Assembly: GCF_013155295.1 (NCBI RefSeq)
Contig: NZ_JABJXT010000004.1
Coordinates: 206,538 to 270,537, forward strand
Direction of reading: 5' to 3'
Source of the DNA: Pseudogemmobacter hezensis
Lineage (GTDB): Bacteria; Pseudomonadota; Alphaproteobacteria; Rhodobacterales; Rhodobacteraceae
DNA: 64,000 nt
Positions 27,431 through 36,895 of the stretch are shown piece by piece. A program made the translations under genes and the position numbers. The notes beneath the pieces were generated by a model, which saw only the letters and a program-made list of their open reading frames with translations, was not told the DNA's origin and searched no databases. The stretch's first letter is position 1. Every line of letters starts with the position of its first letter.

Positions 27431-27745
27431 TCCTGCCCTGCAGAGGGATGTGATCGCAAAGACGGACCGCGCTCTTTAAAGGGGCGCGGTTTTTCGTTTC
27501 ATATCAATGTTTTGAAATAGTCTGAAAATCTGTGTTCTGCGGTCAATCCGCTTTCGCGCCGGGGCTGTTAGACCTTCGGAAAAGAACAATGCTTCTCGCA
27601 GGGAGGAGTGATCGGGCCCCAGGGTCCCTCTGAAGAACCGGCATGGCGACAGCCCTGCGCGGCTCTGGCCTGGCGTGTCCGGGCAGGGATCTCATGGCCG
27701 GTCTTTCCCGTCCTGCGAACGGCACCAGTCTGAAAGGATCAGCCT
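27431..27745. other. Intergenic spacer between binding protein and ATPase genes
   Basis: A 315 bp gap without a gene. It contains the stem-loop at 27466-27495 and, after it, an AT-richer patch (27498-27540) that could carry a second promoter for the ATPase gene. Confidence 0.4.
27466..27495 (+). terminator. Terminator or attenuator after the binding-protein gene
   Basis: Stem ACCGCGC (27466-27472) pairing with GCGCGGT (27484-27490), then TTTTT. It has the form of an intrinsic terminator, 36 bp after the stop. As the same transport system continues downstream it probably acts as a partial terminator that favours binding-protein output. Confidence 0.75.
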
Positions 27746-29311
27746 ATGACGCAGGCCGAGGCCCGCATATCGCCGCCGCGCGCAGGGGCGGCGGAGGCTC
27801 TGCCCGCATTCGCGGCGCGTGGCATTACGAAACGCTATGGCGGCACGCTGGCGCTGGATCATATTGATCTGACGCTGGCCGCCGGGCAGATCCATGCGCT
27901 GGTCGGCGAGAACGGGGCGGGAAAATCCACCTTCCTTGGTGCGCTGGCCGGGCGTGTGGTGCCCAGCGAGGGCGAGATTACCGTCTTTGGGCAGCCCCAT
28001 GTCTTCGGCAACCCGCGTGAGGCGCGGCGGCTGGGGATCGGCACGATCTATCAGGAGCTGACGATCATCCCGCGCCTTTCTGCGGTGGCCAATGTTTTCC
28101 TGGGCCAGCCGCTTTCACGCGCCGCGATCCTTAGCGAAGCCGCCATGCGCCGCGAATTCCATGATCTCTGCCTGCGCTTTGACGTCAGCATCCGCCCCGA
28201 TGCCATTGCAGGCACCCTTTCGACCGCCGATCAGCAGATGCTTGAAATCATGCGCGGCGTGCGTTCCGGGGCCGAGCTTTTGCTTTTTGACGAGCCGACA
28301 ACCTCGTTGGCCCCGCCCGAGCGCGAGGGGCTGTTTCGCGTGATGCGGCAGCTGCGCGAGCAGGGCAAGACCATGGTTCTCGTCAGCCACAATCTCGAAG
28401 AAGTGCTGGCGTTGGCCGATACGATCACCGTCTTCCGCGATGGCAAGCTGGCCCGCAGCGCGCCCCGCGCCGACTGGACCAAGGCCACGATGGTCCATGC
28501 CATGGTCGGCCATGAGGTCGAGGAATATCGCCGCGTCGCCCGTGCCGCCCGTCCGGCCGGTGCCGCGCCGCTGCTGACGGTCAAAGGCGTCACGCTTCCG
28601 GGCGCCTGCGAGGATATCTCGTTCAGCCTGCAACCCGGAGAGATCCTTGGAATTGGCGGGCTGGTCGGATCGGGGCGCTCATCGCTGCTGCGCGCGCTGG
28701 CCGGGGTCGAGCCGAAGTCGCGCGGCGAGATGATCATTGAGGGCCATGGCACTCCCTGGCCCGCGCGTCCGCGTCAGTCGATGCGGGCCGGCCTTGCGCT
28801 GGTCCCCGAGGATCGCAAGGCCCAGGGCCTGGTGCTGAGTATGCGGGCCATGGACAATATCGTGATGTCGAATATGGGTCGGGTGATGCGGGCGGGCATT
28901 CTGTCTGACAGCACCATTGCCAGCGCCAGCAGGCAGATCGCCCGCGAATTCGGCTATGCCGAACACCGGATCGGCACCATCGTGCGCCATCTGTCGGGCG
29001 GCAATCAGCAAAAGGTGCTGCTGGGAAAGGCCCGTTTCAGCGATCCGAAAATCCTGATGGTGGATGAGCCTACCCGCGGCATCGATATCGGCGCCAAGGA
29101 TGAGATCATGTCCACCCTGCGTGCGCTGGCGGATCAGGGGATGGGGATCATCGTCGTCTCCTCCGACCTCGAAGAGGTCATCCAGATCAGCGACCGGATT
29201 CTCGTGATGTCCCATGGCCGCCTCGTCGATGAGATCGACCAGTCCAAAGGGCCGGCCACGGTTTCGGACATCCTCAATTCAGCCTTCGGAGTCGACAAAA
29301 ATGCAAACTGA
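27746..29311 (+). CDS. Sugar ABC transporter ATPase, two-domain (RbsA/MglA type)
   Basis: A 521-residue ATPase with two ABC modules. Module 1 has Walker A GENGAGKST, a TLSTADQQMLEI signature region and LLFDEPTTSL; module 2 is the divergent kind of the sugar class with GLVGSGRSSL in place of a normal Walker A, LSGGNQQKVLLGK and LMVDEPTRGIDIGAK. That asymmetry is normal for RbsA/MglA. AAAGGA precedes the ATG. The end overlaps the permease start by 11 bp. Confidence 0.94.
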   Translation: MTQAEARISPPRAGAAEALPAFAARGITKRYGGTLALDHIDLTLAAGQIHALVGENGAGKSTFLGALAGRVVPSEGEITVFGQPHVFGNPREARRLGIGTIYQELTIIPRLSAVANVFLGQPLSRAAILSEAAMRREFHDLCLRFDVSIRPDAIAGTLSTADQQMLEIMRGVRSGAELLLFDEPTTSLAPPEREGLFRVMRQLREQGKTMVLVSHNLEEVLALADTITVFRDGKLARSAPRADWTKATMVHAMVGHEVEEYRRVARAARPAGAAPLLTVKGVTLPGACEDISFSLQPGEILGIGGLVGSGRSSLLRALAGVEPKSRGEMIIEGHGTPWPARPRQSMRAGLALVPEDRKAQGLVLSMRAMDNIVMSNMGRVMRAGILSDSTIASASRQIAREFGYAEHRIGTIVRHLSGGNQQKVLLGKARFSDPKILMVDEPTRGIDIGAKDEIMSTLRALADQGMGIIVVSSDLEEVIQISDRILVMSHGRLVDEIDQSKGPATVSDILNSAFGVDKNAN

Positions 29312-30284
29312 AGCACAGGCACATGCCGGAACCGGCGGCGGATTTTCCAGATATTTCAGCCGCGATATGCTTTTGCAATATGGGGTGGTCTGGGCCTTTG
29401 CCCTGCTGCTGATCCTGGGGTTCATCGCCTATCCGCGCCTTTTCGCGCTGCAAAACCTGCAAAACATCCTCAGCCAGGCCGCCCCCCTGGGCATCGTTGC
29501 GGTGGCGATGACCTTCGTCATCATCTCGGGCGGGTTTGACCTCTCGGTCGCGGCGATCTTCGCGCTTGGGGCGGTGGTCTTTGCCGGTCACGCCGATGGC
29601 CTTGGCCTTTGGGGGGCAGCCGGGGCCGTGCTGCTGATCAGCGTGATCTGCGGCGTCATCAACGGCTTCATCATCACCAAAATGAAGGTGAATCCCTTTG
29701 TCGCCACGCTTGGCACCGGCTCGATCTTTGGTGGCGGGGCGTTCCTTTACTCTAACTCTGCCCCCCAGGTGCCGGACAATTTCGACTTCGGCATCCTTGG
29801 CACCGAGCGTTTCCTGGGCTGGCCGATCTCGATCTGGATCCTGCTGGCGGTCTTTGTGATCGGAGCCTTTGTGCTGGCCCGCACCGTTTATGGCCGCTCG
29901 CTTTACGCGCTTGGCGGCAATGAAGAGGCCGCGCGGCTTTCGGGGATTTCCGTCGATCTGATCCGGGGCTCTGCCTATGTGCTGACGGCGGTCTGCGCGG
30001 GCCTCGGCGGCATGATCCTGTCGTCGCGCCTTGGCGTGGGCCAGGCCGATATGGGCGGCTCGCTGGCGCTGGATGCCATCGCGGTCGTTGTGATCGGCGG
30101 CACCTCGCTGCTGGGGGGCGAGGGCGCGGTCTGGCGCACGGCAATCGGCCTTCTGATCATCGCCACGCTGACCAATGTCTTCGACAGCCTGGCGATCAAT
30201 ACCAATGTCCAGCAGGTGGTGAAGGGTGTGATCGTCATCTTCGCCGTGGCGCTTGATCTTTATGCGCGCCGCGTCCGCCGCTGA
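29301..30284 (+). CDS. Sugar ABC transporter permease (RbsC type)
   Basis: A 327-residue inner-membrane permease with about ten hydrophobic segments. Family stretches are MTFVIISGGFDLSVAAIFAL, MKVNPFVATLGTGSIF, YALGGNEEAARLSGISVDL and VVVIGGTSLLGGEGAV. The ATG at 29301 gives an 11 bp overlap with the ATPase gene, which decides the start. The next gene follows after 42 bp and is probably in the same operon. Confidence 0.93.
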   Translation: MQTEAQAHAGTGGGFSRYFSRDMLLQYGVVWAFALLLILGFIAYPRLFALQNLQNILSQAAPLGIVAVAMTFVIISGGFDLSVAAIFALGAVVFAGHADGLGLWGAAGAVLLISVICGVINGFIITKMKVNPFVATLGTGSIFGGGAFLYSNSAPQVPDNFDFGILGTERFLGWPISIWILLAVFVIGAFVLARTVYGRSLYALGGNEEAARLSGISVDLIRGSAYVLTAVCAGLGGMILSSRLGVGQADMGGSLALDAIAVVVIGGTSLLGGEGAVWRTAIGLLIIATLTNVFDSLAINTNVQQVVKGVIVIFAVALDLYARRVRR

Positions 30285-30326
30285 ACCCATCTTCCTGAAA
30301 TACACTGACAAGAAAGCAGGTTAACC

Positions 30327-31205
30327 ATGACCACGCCCGTGACGAAAGATGTCTCTGTCGCCCTGACCTTTGACTTTGATGCCATGTCGCTGTGGATCGG
30401 CACATTCGGCATGAACTCGCCCTCGGCACTGTCGCGCGGTGAATTCTGCGCGGTCGGCGCACGCCGCATCCTTTCGGTGTTGGAAAACGCCCGGGTGCCC
30501 GCGACCTTCTACATCCCCGGCCATACCGCCTATGCCTTCCCGAAAACCTGCCGCGCCGTGGTCGAGGCCGGGCATGAGGTGGGCCATCATGGCTGGGTGC
30601 ATGAGAACCCCGTCTCGGTCACCCCCGAGCGCGAGCGCGAGATCATGGCGCTTGGCCTGCAGGCGCTGAATGATGTGATGGGCATCCGCCCGACCGGCTA
30701 TCGCTCGCCCGCCTGGGACAATGGCCCCAAGACGCTGGAGCTGCTGCTGGCCAATGGGTTCGAATATGAAAGCTCGATGATGGGCAATGATTTCGAGCCC
30801 TATTGGTGCCGCATCGGCGATGGCTGGAGCGCGGATGGCAAATGGGTCTGGGGCAAGCCCGTCGATATGGTCGAGATCCCGGTGGCATGGCATCTGGATG
30901 ACTTCCCGCTGTTCGAATATGTGCCGCTGAAGAACACCGTGAACCAGGCTGTCGCCACCCCGCGTGAGGTGCTGCAGATGTGGAAGGACGAGTTCGATTA
31001 CCTCTATGACCGCATCGGCACCGGGCTTTTCGCGCCGACCATGCACCCGCAGGTGATCGGGCGCGGCCACCGGATGCTGCTGCTGGAAGAGTTCATCGAT
31101 TACGCGCAATCGAAGCCCGGCGTGAAATTCACCACCATGACCGATTACGCCCGCCGCTGGCGTGCGGGCAAAACCCCGTCGCTGCCCGCTGACGCCGAAG
31201 CGTAA
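30327..31205 (+). CDS. Polysaccharide-deacetylase-fold hydrolase (imidase/allantoinase-like)
   Basis: A 292-residue NodB-fold hydrolase without signal peptide, so cytoplasmic. The metal and catalytic Asp pair is in LTFDFDA, the metal His pair in GHEVGHHGWVHENP, then RPTGYRSPAWD and a late TMHPQVIGR. Cytoplasmic members of this fold include cyclic imide hydrolase, PuuE-type allantoinase and HpPgdA-like proteins, so the name polysaccharide deacetylase may mislead. The neighbours are a sugar-type importer and a penicillin-acylase-family amidase, suggesting stepwise breakdown of an imported amide or imide. Confidence 0.85.
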   Translation: MTTPVTKDVSVALTFDFDAMSLWIGTFGMNSPSALSRGEFCAVGARRILSVLENARVPATFYIPGHTAYAFPKTCRAVVEAGHEVGHHGWVHENPVSVTPEREREIMALGLQALNDVMGIRPTGYRSPAWDNGPKTLELLLANGFEYESSMMGNDFEPYWCRIGDGWSADGKWVWGKPVDMVEIPVAWHLDDFPLFEYVPLKNTVNQAVATPREVLQMWKDEFDYLYDRIGTGLFAPTMHPQVIGRGHRMLLLEEFIDYAQSKPGVKFTTMTDYARRWRAGKTPSLPADAEA

Positions 31206-31308
31206 GACCGCACGCATTATGACCGGGCCGCAGATGTTGCGGTCCGGTATGTCATTCCGCCCGGCCCTGTTCCTTTGGCCCGGGATCCTGCCCCAGGGGG
31301 ATCTGCCC

Positions 31309-33642
31309 ATGCTTCGTGAAACGCTCTCGCTTGCCGGTCTGAAGGCGCCCGGCTCGATCCATCTGGATGCCTGGGGCATCCCCCATATCCGGGCCGAAAA
31401 TGAGGCGGATCTGTTCTTCCTGCAGGGTCTGAATGTCGCGCGTGACCGGCTCTGGCAGATCGACCTGTGGCGCAAGCGCGGGCTTGGGCTGCTGGCCGCA
31501 GATTTCGGGCCCGGCTATCTGGAGCAGGACCGCGCCGCGCGGCTGTTCCTTTATCGCGGCGATATGGCGGCGGAATGGGCCAGCTACAGCCCGGATGCGA
31601 AGGCGATCTGCACCGCCTTTGTCGCCGGGATCAACGCCTGGATCGCGCGTCTCGACGCCAGCGGCACGGCGTTGCCCGCCGAATTCCAGCGGCTTGGAAC
31701 AAAGCCCCAGCCCTGGCAGCCCGAGGATGTGCTGCGCATCCGCAGCCACTCGATGATGCGCAATGGCCTGTCTGAGGTGATCCGCGCCAATGTCATGGCC
31801 CGTGAGGATCAGACGGTCGATCTCTTGCGCCAGTTCCTGCAGCCCGCGCATGAGGTGCAGATCCCCGAGGGGCTGGATCTGGCCGCGCTGCCGATTGGGG
31901 TGCTTGATCTTTTCAAACTCGCCATCGCCCCGGTGACATTCGAGCCAGAGCGCCTGGCCGCAACGCTGGATGAGGCCCCGCGCTGGCGGATCACCTCGGC
32001 CAGCGGCGATGTGGTCCGCGATGCCAATGCCCAGGGGTCGAACAACTGGGTGATCGGGCCGGGTCGCAGCGCGACCGGGCGGCCGATCCTTGCCTCAGAC
32101 CCGCACCGCGTTCATGCCGTGCCGTCCTTGCGCTATATCGCGCATCTGACCTGCCCGACGCTGGATGTGATCGGCGCGGGCGAGCCCTGTCTGCCGGGCA
32201 TCTGCATCGGCCATAATGGCACGGCGGCCTTTGGTCTGACGCTGTTCTTCGGCCCCGATCAGGAGGATGTGCAGATCTATCAGCTGAACCCCGATGACCC
32301 GCTGGCCTACCGCTATGGCGAGGGCTGGGAGGCGATGACCCTCGTGACCGAGACCTTCGCGGTCAAAGGCCATAACGATCAGACGCGTGATCTGGCCTTC
32401 ACCCGCCATGGCCCGGTGATCTGGACCGATCCCGCCCGGGGCCTTGCCGCCGCCGTCCGCACAGTCTGGAGCGCGCCGGGTGCCGCGCCCTATGCCAAAT
32501 CCATGGCGGCGATGCGCTCGCAAAATTTCACCGAGTTTCGGGGGCATATGGAAAGCTGGGGCGTTCCGGCGGCCAATCTGGTCTATGCCGATACCTCTGG
32601 CGATATCGGCTGGACCACCGCAGGTTTCAGCCCGCAACGCCCGAACTGGGACGGGCTTTTGCCGGTGCCGGGCGATGGGCGCTTTGAATGGCAGGGGCAT
32701 TTCCCGGGCGAGCGGCTGCCGATGGTCGTCAACCCGCCAAAAGGCTGGTTCGCCACCGCCAATGAGATGAACCTGCCCGAAGGCTGGGACCAGTCTACCG
32801 ATCAGATCGGCTTTGAATGGATGGAGCCTTCGCGGGCCGAGCGGATCAATGAGGTGCTGCGCGATTGCCAGGATCACAGCCTCGCCGACAGCGCGGCGCT
32901 GCAATGTGATGTGCTCTCGATCCCGGCGCGGCGGCTGATGGCGCTGCTTGCGGGGCTGGGCACGCCCCTGCCCGCCGCATGCGCGGTATTCACCGGCTGG
33001 GATTGCCGCCTTGAGACCGACAGCGCGGCTGCGGCTTTGTTTGAGGTCTGGTGGTCGCGCCATCTGCGCCCGATGCTGATTGCGCGGGCAACATCCGATC
33101 CGGGTCTGCGCAGCCTGCTGTTGCCCGGCGATCCGGCGGGCGTTCTGGCCTGTCTTGAGGCCCCGGATGCCCGTCTTGGCCCCAACCCCGAAGCGGCCCG
33201 CGATGCGCTGCTGGCCGAAAGCCTGGCACGTGCCTGCGAGGATTGCACAGCACTGATGGGGCCGGAGCCGCAGGCCTGGCGGTGGGGCAGCCTGCATCGC
33301 AGCCGGTTTGCCAATGTCACGGCACGGGTTGACGGCGGGCCGGACATTGCCCCGATCCCTGAGGCAGAGGTGCCGGGCAGCGACAGCACGCCAATGAACG
33401 CCCTTTACTCGGCGGCGGATTTCACGGTCACGCTGGGGGCCTCGGTGCGGCTGGTGCTGGATGTCGGGGCCTGGGACAACAGCCTCTTTATCAATGCGCC
33501 CGGCCAGTCTGGCAGCCCCGACAGCCCGCATTACGCCGATCTGGTCGGGAAATGGGCGCGTGGGGAATATCTGCCGCTGCTTTACTCTGCGGCCGCCGTC
33601 GATTCGCAGACCCGGACTGTGCTGACCGTCCTGCCGCTGTGA
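31309..33642 (+). CDS. Penicillin acylase family amidase (Ntn hydrolase)
   Basis: About 777 residues from the ATG at 31309 (MLRETLSLAG), which has AGGGGG upstream. The alpha part holds DAWGIPHIRAENEADLFFLQGL and RDRLWQIDLWRKRGLG. Self-cleavage is expected at the Gly-Ser of NAQGSNNWVIG, making Ser the N-terminal nucleophile of the beta chain, followed by ILASDPH and later WFATANEMN. No signal peptide is evident, unlike periplasmic penicillin G or AHL acylases, so it may act in the cytosol. The family cleaves acyl-amide bonds in beta-lactams, acyl-homoserine lactones and other amides. The frame is open back to 31162, overlapping the previous gene, but that extension has no family similarity. 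Confidence 0.87.
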   Translation: MLRETLSLAGLKAPGSIHLDAWGIPHIRAENEADLFFLQGLNVARDRLWQIDLWRKRGLGLLAADFGPGYLEQDRAARLFLYRGDMAAEWASYSPDAKAICTAFVAGINAWIARLDASGTALPAEFQRLGTKPQPWQPEDVLRIRSHSMMRNGLSEVIRANVMAREDQTVDLLRQFLQPAHEVQIPEGLDLAALPIGVLDLFKLAIAPVTFEPERLAATLDEAPRWRITSASGDVVRDANAQGSNNWVIGPGRSATGRPILASDPHRVHAVPSLRYIAHLTCPTLDVIGAGEPCLPGICIGHNGTAAFGLTLFFGPDQEDVQIYQLNPDDPLAYRYGEGWEAMTLVTETFAVKGHNDQTRDLAFTRHGPVIWTDPARGLAAAVRTVWSAPGAAPYAKSMAAMRSQNFTEFRGHMESWGVPAANLVYADTSGDIGWTTAGFSPQRPNWDGLLPVPGDGRFEWQGHFPGERLPMVVNPPKGWFATANEMNLPEGWDQSTDQIGFEWMEPSRAERINEVLRDCQDHSLADSAALQCDVLSIPARRLMALLAGLGTPLPAACAVFTGWDCRLETDSAAAALFEVWWSRHLRPMLIARATSDPGLRSLLLPGDPAGVLACLEAPDARLGPNPEAARDALLAESLARACEDCTALMGPEPQAWRWGSLHRSRFANVTARVDGGPDIAPIPEAEVPGSDSTPMNALYSAADFTVTLGASVRLVLDVGAWDNSLFINAPGQSGSPDSPHYADLVGKWARGEYLPLLYSAAAVDSQTRTVLTVLPL

Positions 33643-33734
33643 TCCAGGCTTTGCCCAACTATTGCGCGATCTGATGATATATGCCTTACTTCAGCCCAGC
33701 TGGAGGAGCAGCGCCGGGCTTGCCGCGTGTGGCT

Positions 33735-33761
33735 GACCGCACCCTTTTACAAAGGGCGGTC
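33735..33761. promoter_or_regulatory. Inverted repeat before the LuxR-binding-protein fusion gene
   Basis: GACCGCACCCTTT (33735-33747) faces AAAGGGCGGTC (33751-33761) with a 3 nt loop and a two-base bulge. No U-tract follows. It could be an operator for the fusion regulator or a weak terminator for the acylase gene. Confidence 0.4.
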
Positions 33762-33778
33762 GGTCCTCCAGTCTGGTG

Positions 33779-35659
33779 ATGGCAAAGAGGCAGGACGCCC
33801 CTTTCTTCTTTGCGCGACAGGTTGAATGTTTCCGGCATCGACAGATTGTGACCCCTCACGTGAAAGACCTGCCTCAGGATCAGAGCAATGTAACCGCCGT
33901 CGTGCTGCGCGACGGGCGGCTGATTGTGTCCTCTGGGGGCAAGAGCGCGACAGAGTTCTTCGAGACCCACCCGATCTTTGCCGAACATGCGCGCAAGCTG
34001 CTGCAATCGGGGCGCACCACGGTGCGCTACAGCTATATAGATGAGGGCGCCGCCGACTGGTTCCTTGTCTCGATCGATGCGCTGCCCGGCGCGAATGGGG
34101 AAAGCCTCGGCCGGTTGCATGTGCTGCGCACGGCGGCGCCCTTTGGCCTGACCCTGCGCGAGCTGGATGTGCTGACCCTGCTGGCGGCGGGCCACAGCAA
34201 CCAGGATATCGGCGATTGCCTTGATATCAAGCTGCGCACCGTGACCACCCATGTCGAACGGATCCTTGTGAAGCTGGGCCGTCTCAGCCGGACGGCGGCC
34301 GCGACGCTGGCGGTGGATTTCGGCCTCTTGCGGCTGCCCACGCCCGGCGGCGGGCGCAATCTGCAGCCGCTGACCGTGGGTCTGCTGGATGCGGTGATCA
34401 AAGAGGATGCACCGCAAGAGGCCACCGCTCGCAGCCGAAGCGCGCGGCCCGACCCGCTGATCATCGGCACCCCCCTCAGCCTGCGCGGCCTGGCCGCCGC
34501 CGATGCCCGCGAGATGATGATGAGCGCGCGCATGGCCGTCAGCGAGATCAACGCCGCCGGCGGTGTGCTGGGCCGCCCGCTGGAGCTGCGCGAATTTGAC
34601 TGCGACATTGGCGATGCGGGTTCGGTGACCTCGGCGGTGCGGGGCCTGATCGATCAGGGCGTGCATGCCATTGCCAGCGGCTATTCCGCAGGTGAGGTCG
34701 CGGTCCAGGACCTGATGGCGGATTACGGCGCGCCCTATCTGCATTGCGCCACGATGGAGGCCCTGGTCGAACGTGTCCGCAATGAGCCCGACCGGCTGTC
34801 CAATATCTTCCAGATCTGCCCCAGCGATGTAAGCTATGGGCCGCGCTTCATCCAGTTCCTCGATCACCTGGCCGAGAATGGCCAGTGGAGCACCGGAAAC
34901 CGCCGTATCACCATCATCCAGCCGCGCTGGCTGCAGATGGATATCGGGCTGCAGCGGGTCGAGCAGATGGCGCTCAGGCGCGGGCTGCAGCTGGATGTGA
35001 TCAGCGATCTGCCGCCGCGCAATATCGACTGGGCCGGGGTTATCAACCGGGTGAACCGCCATGATCCCTGTGCGGTGCTGCTGGCCTATTATTTCCCCGA
35101 AGAGAATATCGCCTTTCTGCGCCAGTATCTCGCCGATCCCGGCAATGCGCTGATCTATACGCTTTATGGCCCCTCGGTTCCGGCCTACCGGGAAGAGCTG
35201 GGCGCTGCCGCCGAGGGCGTGATCTGGGCCACCACCACCGGGCGTTTCAGCAATCCAAGGACCGAAGGCTTCCTGCACCGCTTTCGTGGTATGCATGGGC
35301 GCAACCCCGGACATTCGCATGCCGGTCTTTCCTATGACCGGATCCATCTTCTGGCCCGGGCCTGGGCCAGCGTGGGCGACCCGAACGCCTTTGGCGCGGT
35401 CTGCGAAGCGCTTCGCACCCAGCCCTATCGCGGGGTGAATGGCATGTATTTCATGGACAATGCGGGCCAGTCGGTTACCGCGCCGGACCTCAACAGCGAA
35501 GACCCGTCGCTCAGCCATCCGCATCTGATCTACCAGATCCAGCAGGGCAAACAGGTTCTGCTGTCGCCGCATCTCGAAAAACAGGTTCGGTTCCGGGCGC
35601 CGCCATGGGTTATGCGCGGGCAGCGGCACCTGGTTGCGGGCGGCGAGGGGCTGCGCTGA
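33779..35659 (+). CDS. LuxR-type HTH fused to a periplasmic-binding-protein (Peripla_BP_6) sensor domain
   Basis: A 626-residue protein with an unusual order. Residues about 35-120 form a small alpha/beta domain of unknown type (VVLRDGRLIVSSGG). Residues about 125-185 are a LuxR helix-turn-helix: LTLRELDVLTLLAAGHSNQDIGD and RTVTTHVERILVKLG. From about 225 to 600 the protein is a Leu/Ile/Val- or amide-binding fold: IIGTPLSLRG, ARMAVSEINAAGGVLGRPLEL, IASGYSAGEVA, HLIYQIQQGKQV. There is no signal peptide or membrane helix, so the binding domain is cytoplasmic and the whole is probably a one-component ligand-responsive regulator, in the way AmiC senses amides for AmiR. It follows the amidase gene by 136 bp and may sense the pathway's amide. 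The start is uncertain: GTG at 33776 or ATG at 33779. Confidence 0.82.
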   Translation: MAKRQDAPFFFARQVECFRHRQIVTPHVKDLPQDQSNVTAVVLRDGRLIVSSGGKSATEFFETHPIFAEHARKLLQSGRTTVRYSYIDEGAADWFLVSIDALPGANGESLGRLHVLRTAAPFGLTLRELDVLTLLAAGHSNQDIGDCLDIKLRTVTTHVERILVKLGRLSRTAAATLAVDFGLLRLPTPGGGRNLQPLTVGLLDAVIKEDAPQEATARSRSARPDPLIIGTPLSLRGLAAADAREMMMSARMAVSEINAAGGVLGRPLELREFDCDIGDAGSVTSAVRGLIDQGVHAIASGYSAGEVAVQDLMADYGAPYLHCATMEALVERVRNEPDRLSNIFQICPSDVSYGPRFIQFLDHLAENGQWSTGNRRITIIQPRWLQMDIGLQRVEQMALRRGLQLDVISDLPPRNIDWAGVINRVNRHDPCAVLLAYYFPEENIAFLRQYLADPGNALIYTLYGPSVPAYREELGAAAEGVIWATTTGRFSNPRTEGFLHRFRGMHGRNPGHSHAGLSYDRIHLLARAWASVGDPNAFGAVCEALRTQPYRGVNGMYFMDNAGQSVTAPDLNSEDPSLSHPHLIYQIQQGKQVLLSPHLEKQVRFRAPPWVMRGQRHLVAGGEGLR

Positions 35660-36155
35660 ACGCTGAGGCCAGCCCGCGCCACCCCGGGGCTGACATTCCA
35701 ACCGGGGGGCCGCCAAACCGTCATGCAATCCGCCAGGGGATGCGAGATGCCATCTGGGCCGGTTTCCTGCAGCGGGCCACGGGATGCCGGTTTCGCCCCC
35801 GAACATTCCTGCGCGAATTCGCGGTGAAGCGCAGGTGGACCATGATCATCGTATTGAGGGCCTCGTTCGCAGGCAGAGGCGCGATGCCGGGCAGGTCTGG
35901 AAACCTCTCAGACTTTATGACCGCATGGCAAAACAGACCGGAGGCATTCACAACCCTGATGATCCGCCCTGCAAACATGTTTCCTGACCGCGGCCACGGG
36001 GCCCTGAAATCCCGGAAATCCCGGATACAGGCCTGTGTCGTGCAGTGCCATTTCAGGGCTCATGCGCTTCCCCTGAGCGGTCGAGGCACTTTAGCAGTAT
36101 CATCCTGTCCCCGATGCTGGCTTGCGTGATTTCCGGGCCGTCGTAAGATAGCGCC
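35660..36155. other. Gene-free region before the TetR gene
   Basis: About 500 bp with short open frames on both strands but none with recognisable features or a good ribosome site. It presumably carries the tetR promoter. I see no repeat or relic that I can name. Confidence 0.4.
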
Positions 36156-36824
36156 ATGCCAAGAATATCAAGTTCCTCCAGCCGTGCCGATGAACCGCGA
36201 ACCCGCGGTCCCAGCCCGGACAAGACCCGCCAGACCCGCAAACAGATCCTCCAGGCGGCGCGCGACGAATTGACCGAGCACGGCTTCTCCGGCAGCACCA
36301 TGGCCGGGGTTGCGGGCCGCGCCGGTCTCGCAAAGGGGACGGCCTATCGCTACTTCGTATCGAAAGAAGCGCTGTTTCTGGGGCTTATGCAGGATCTGGT
36401 GGCCGATCCGCTGCGCGAGGCCCGTGCCCAGATGCCGTCACCGTCTGAAAGCATCAATGCCTATTGCCGCCGGGTGCTGCTGCCGCTGATGCGGGTTATC
36501 GAAGAGAGTGGCCGTGCCGAGATCGCCCGGATCGCCATAACCGAAAGCCGCAGCTTTCCCGAACTGACGGCAACCTACAGCCGCGATGTCTATCTTCCGT
36601 TTCACCGCCATCTGGAAATGCTGGTCACAGAGGCTGTCAGCCGGGGCGAATTACCGGCTGCAGGATCGCAGCATGTGCCGCATCTGCTTTCGGGGGCGCT
36701 CTGGGTTGGCATGATCCAGAACGGGATTCTCGCAAGTGATCAGCCTGTGGCGATCGGCGATGTATTCGAATGCCAGCTTGACTGTGTTTTCGGCCCCGAT
36801 CCGCAAAACAGTGGCGCAAACTGA
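36156..36824 (+). CDS. TetR-family transcriptional regulator
   Basis: A 222-residue regulator. The N-terminal helix-turn-helix (about 25-75) reads TRKQILQAARDELTEHGFSG and GVAGRAGLAKGTAYRYFVSKEALF, a full TetR pattern. The C-terminal ligand domain (SFPELTATYSRDVYLPFHRH) resembles the TetR_C_11-type group, seen in regulators of efflux or oxidoreductase genes. The gene precedes a PQQ glucose dehydrogenase on the same strand, and a TetR-like palindrome stands in that gene's promoter. Confidence 0.88.
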   Translation: MPRISSSSSRADEPRTRGPSPDKTRQTRKQILQAARDELTEHGFSGSTMAGVAGRAGLAKGTAYRYFVSKEALFLGLMQDLVADPLREARAQMPSPSESINAYCRRVLLPLMRVIEESGRAEIARIAITESRSFPELTATYSRDVYLPFHRHLEMLVTEAVSRGELPAAGSQHVPHLLSGALWVGMIQNGILASDQPVAIGDVFECQLDCVFGPDPQNSGAN

Positions 36825-36835
36825 TCTCTGAACCT

Positions 36836-36895
36836 GAGCTGGCCCCGTTGAAGCTGGCCTCGTTACAGCTGGCACCGCTTCAGCCGGCCCCGTTA
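36836..36895. repeat. Four tandem 15 bp units after tetR
   Basis: Units begin at 36836, 36851, 36866 and 36881, variants of CAGCTGGCCCCGTTA. They lie in the 440 bp spacer between tetR and the glucose dehydrogenase; the rest of that spacer shows no gene, only the operator at 37171-37196. Confidence 0.75.

Noticed and set aside
30327..31205. Role as a peptidoglycan or chitin deacetylase
   Set aside because: The protein lacks a signal peptide or membrane anchor, so action on extracellular polysaccharide is unlikely.
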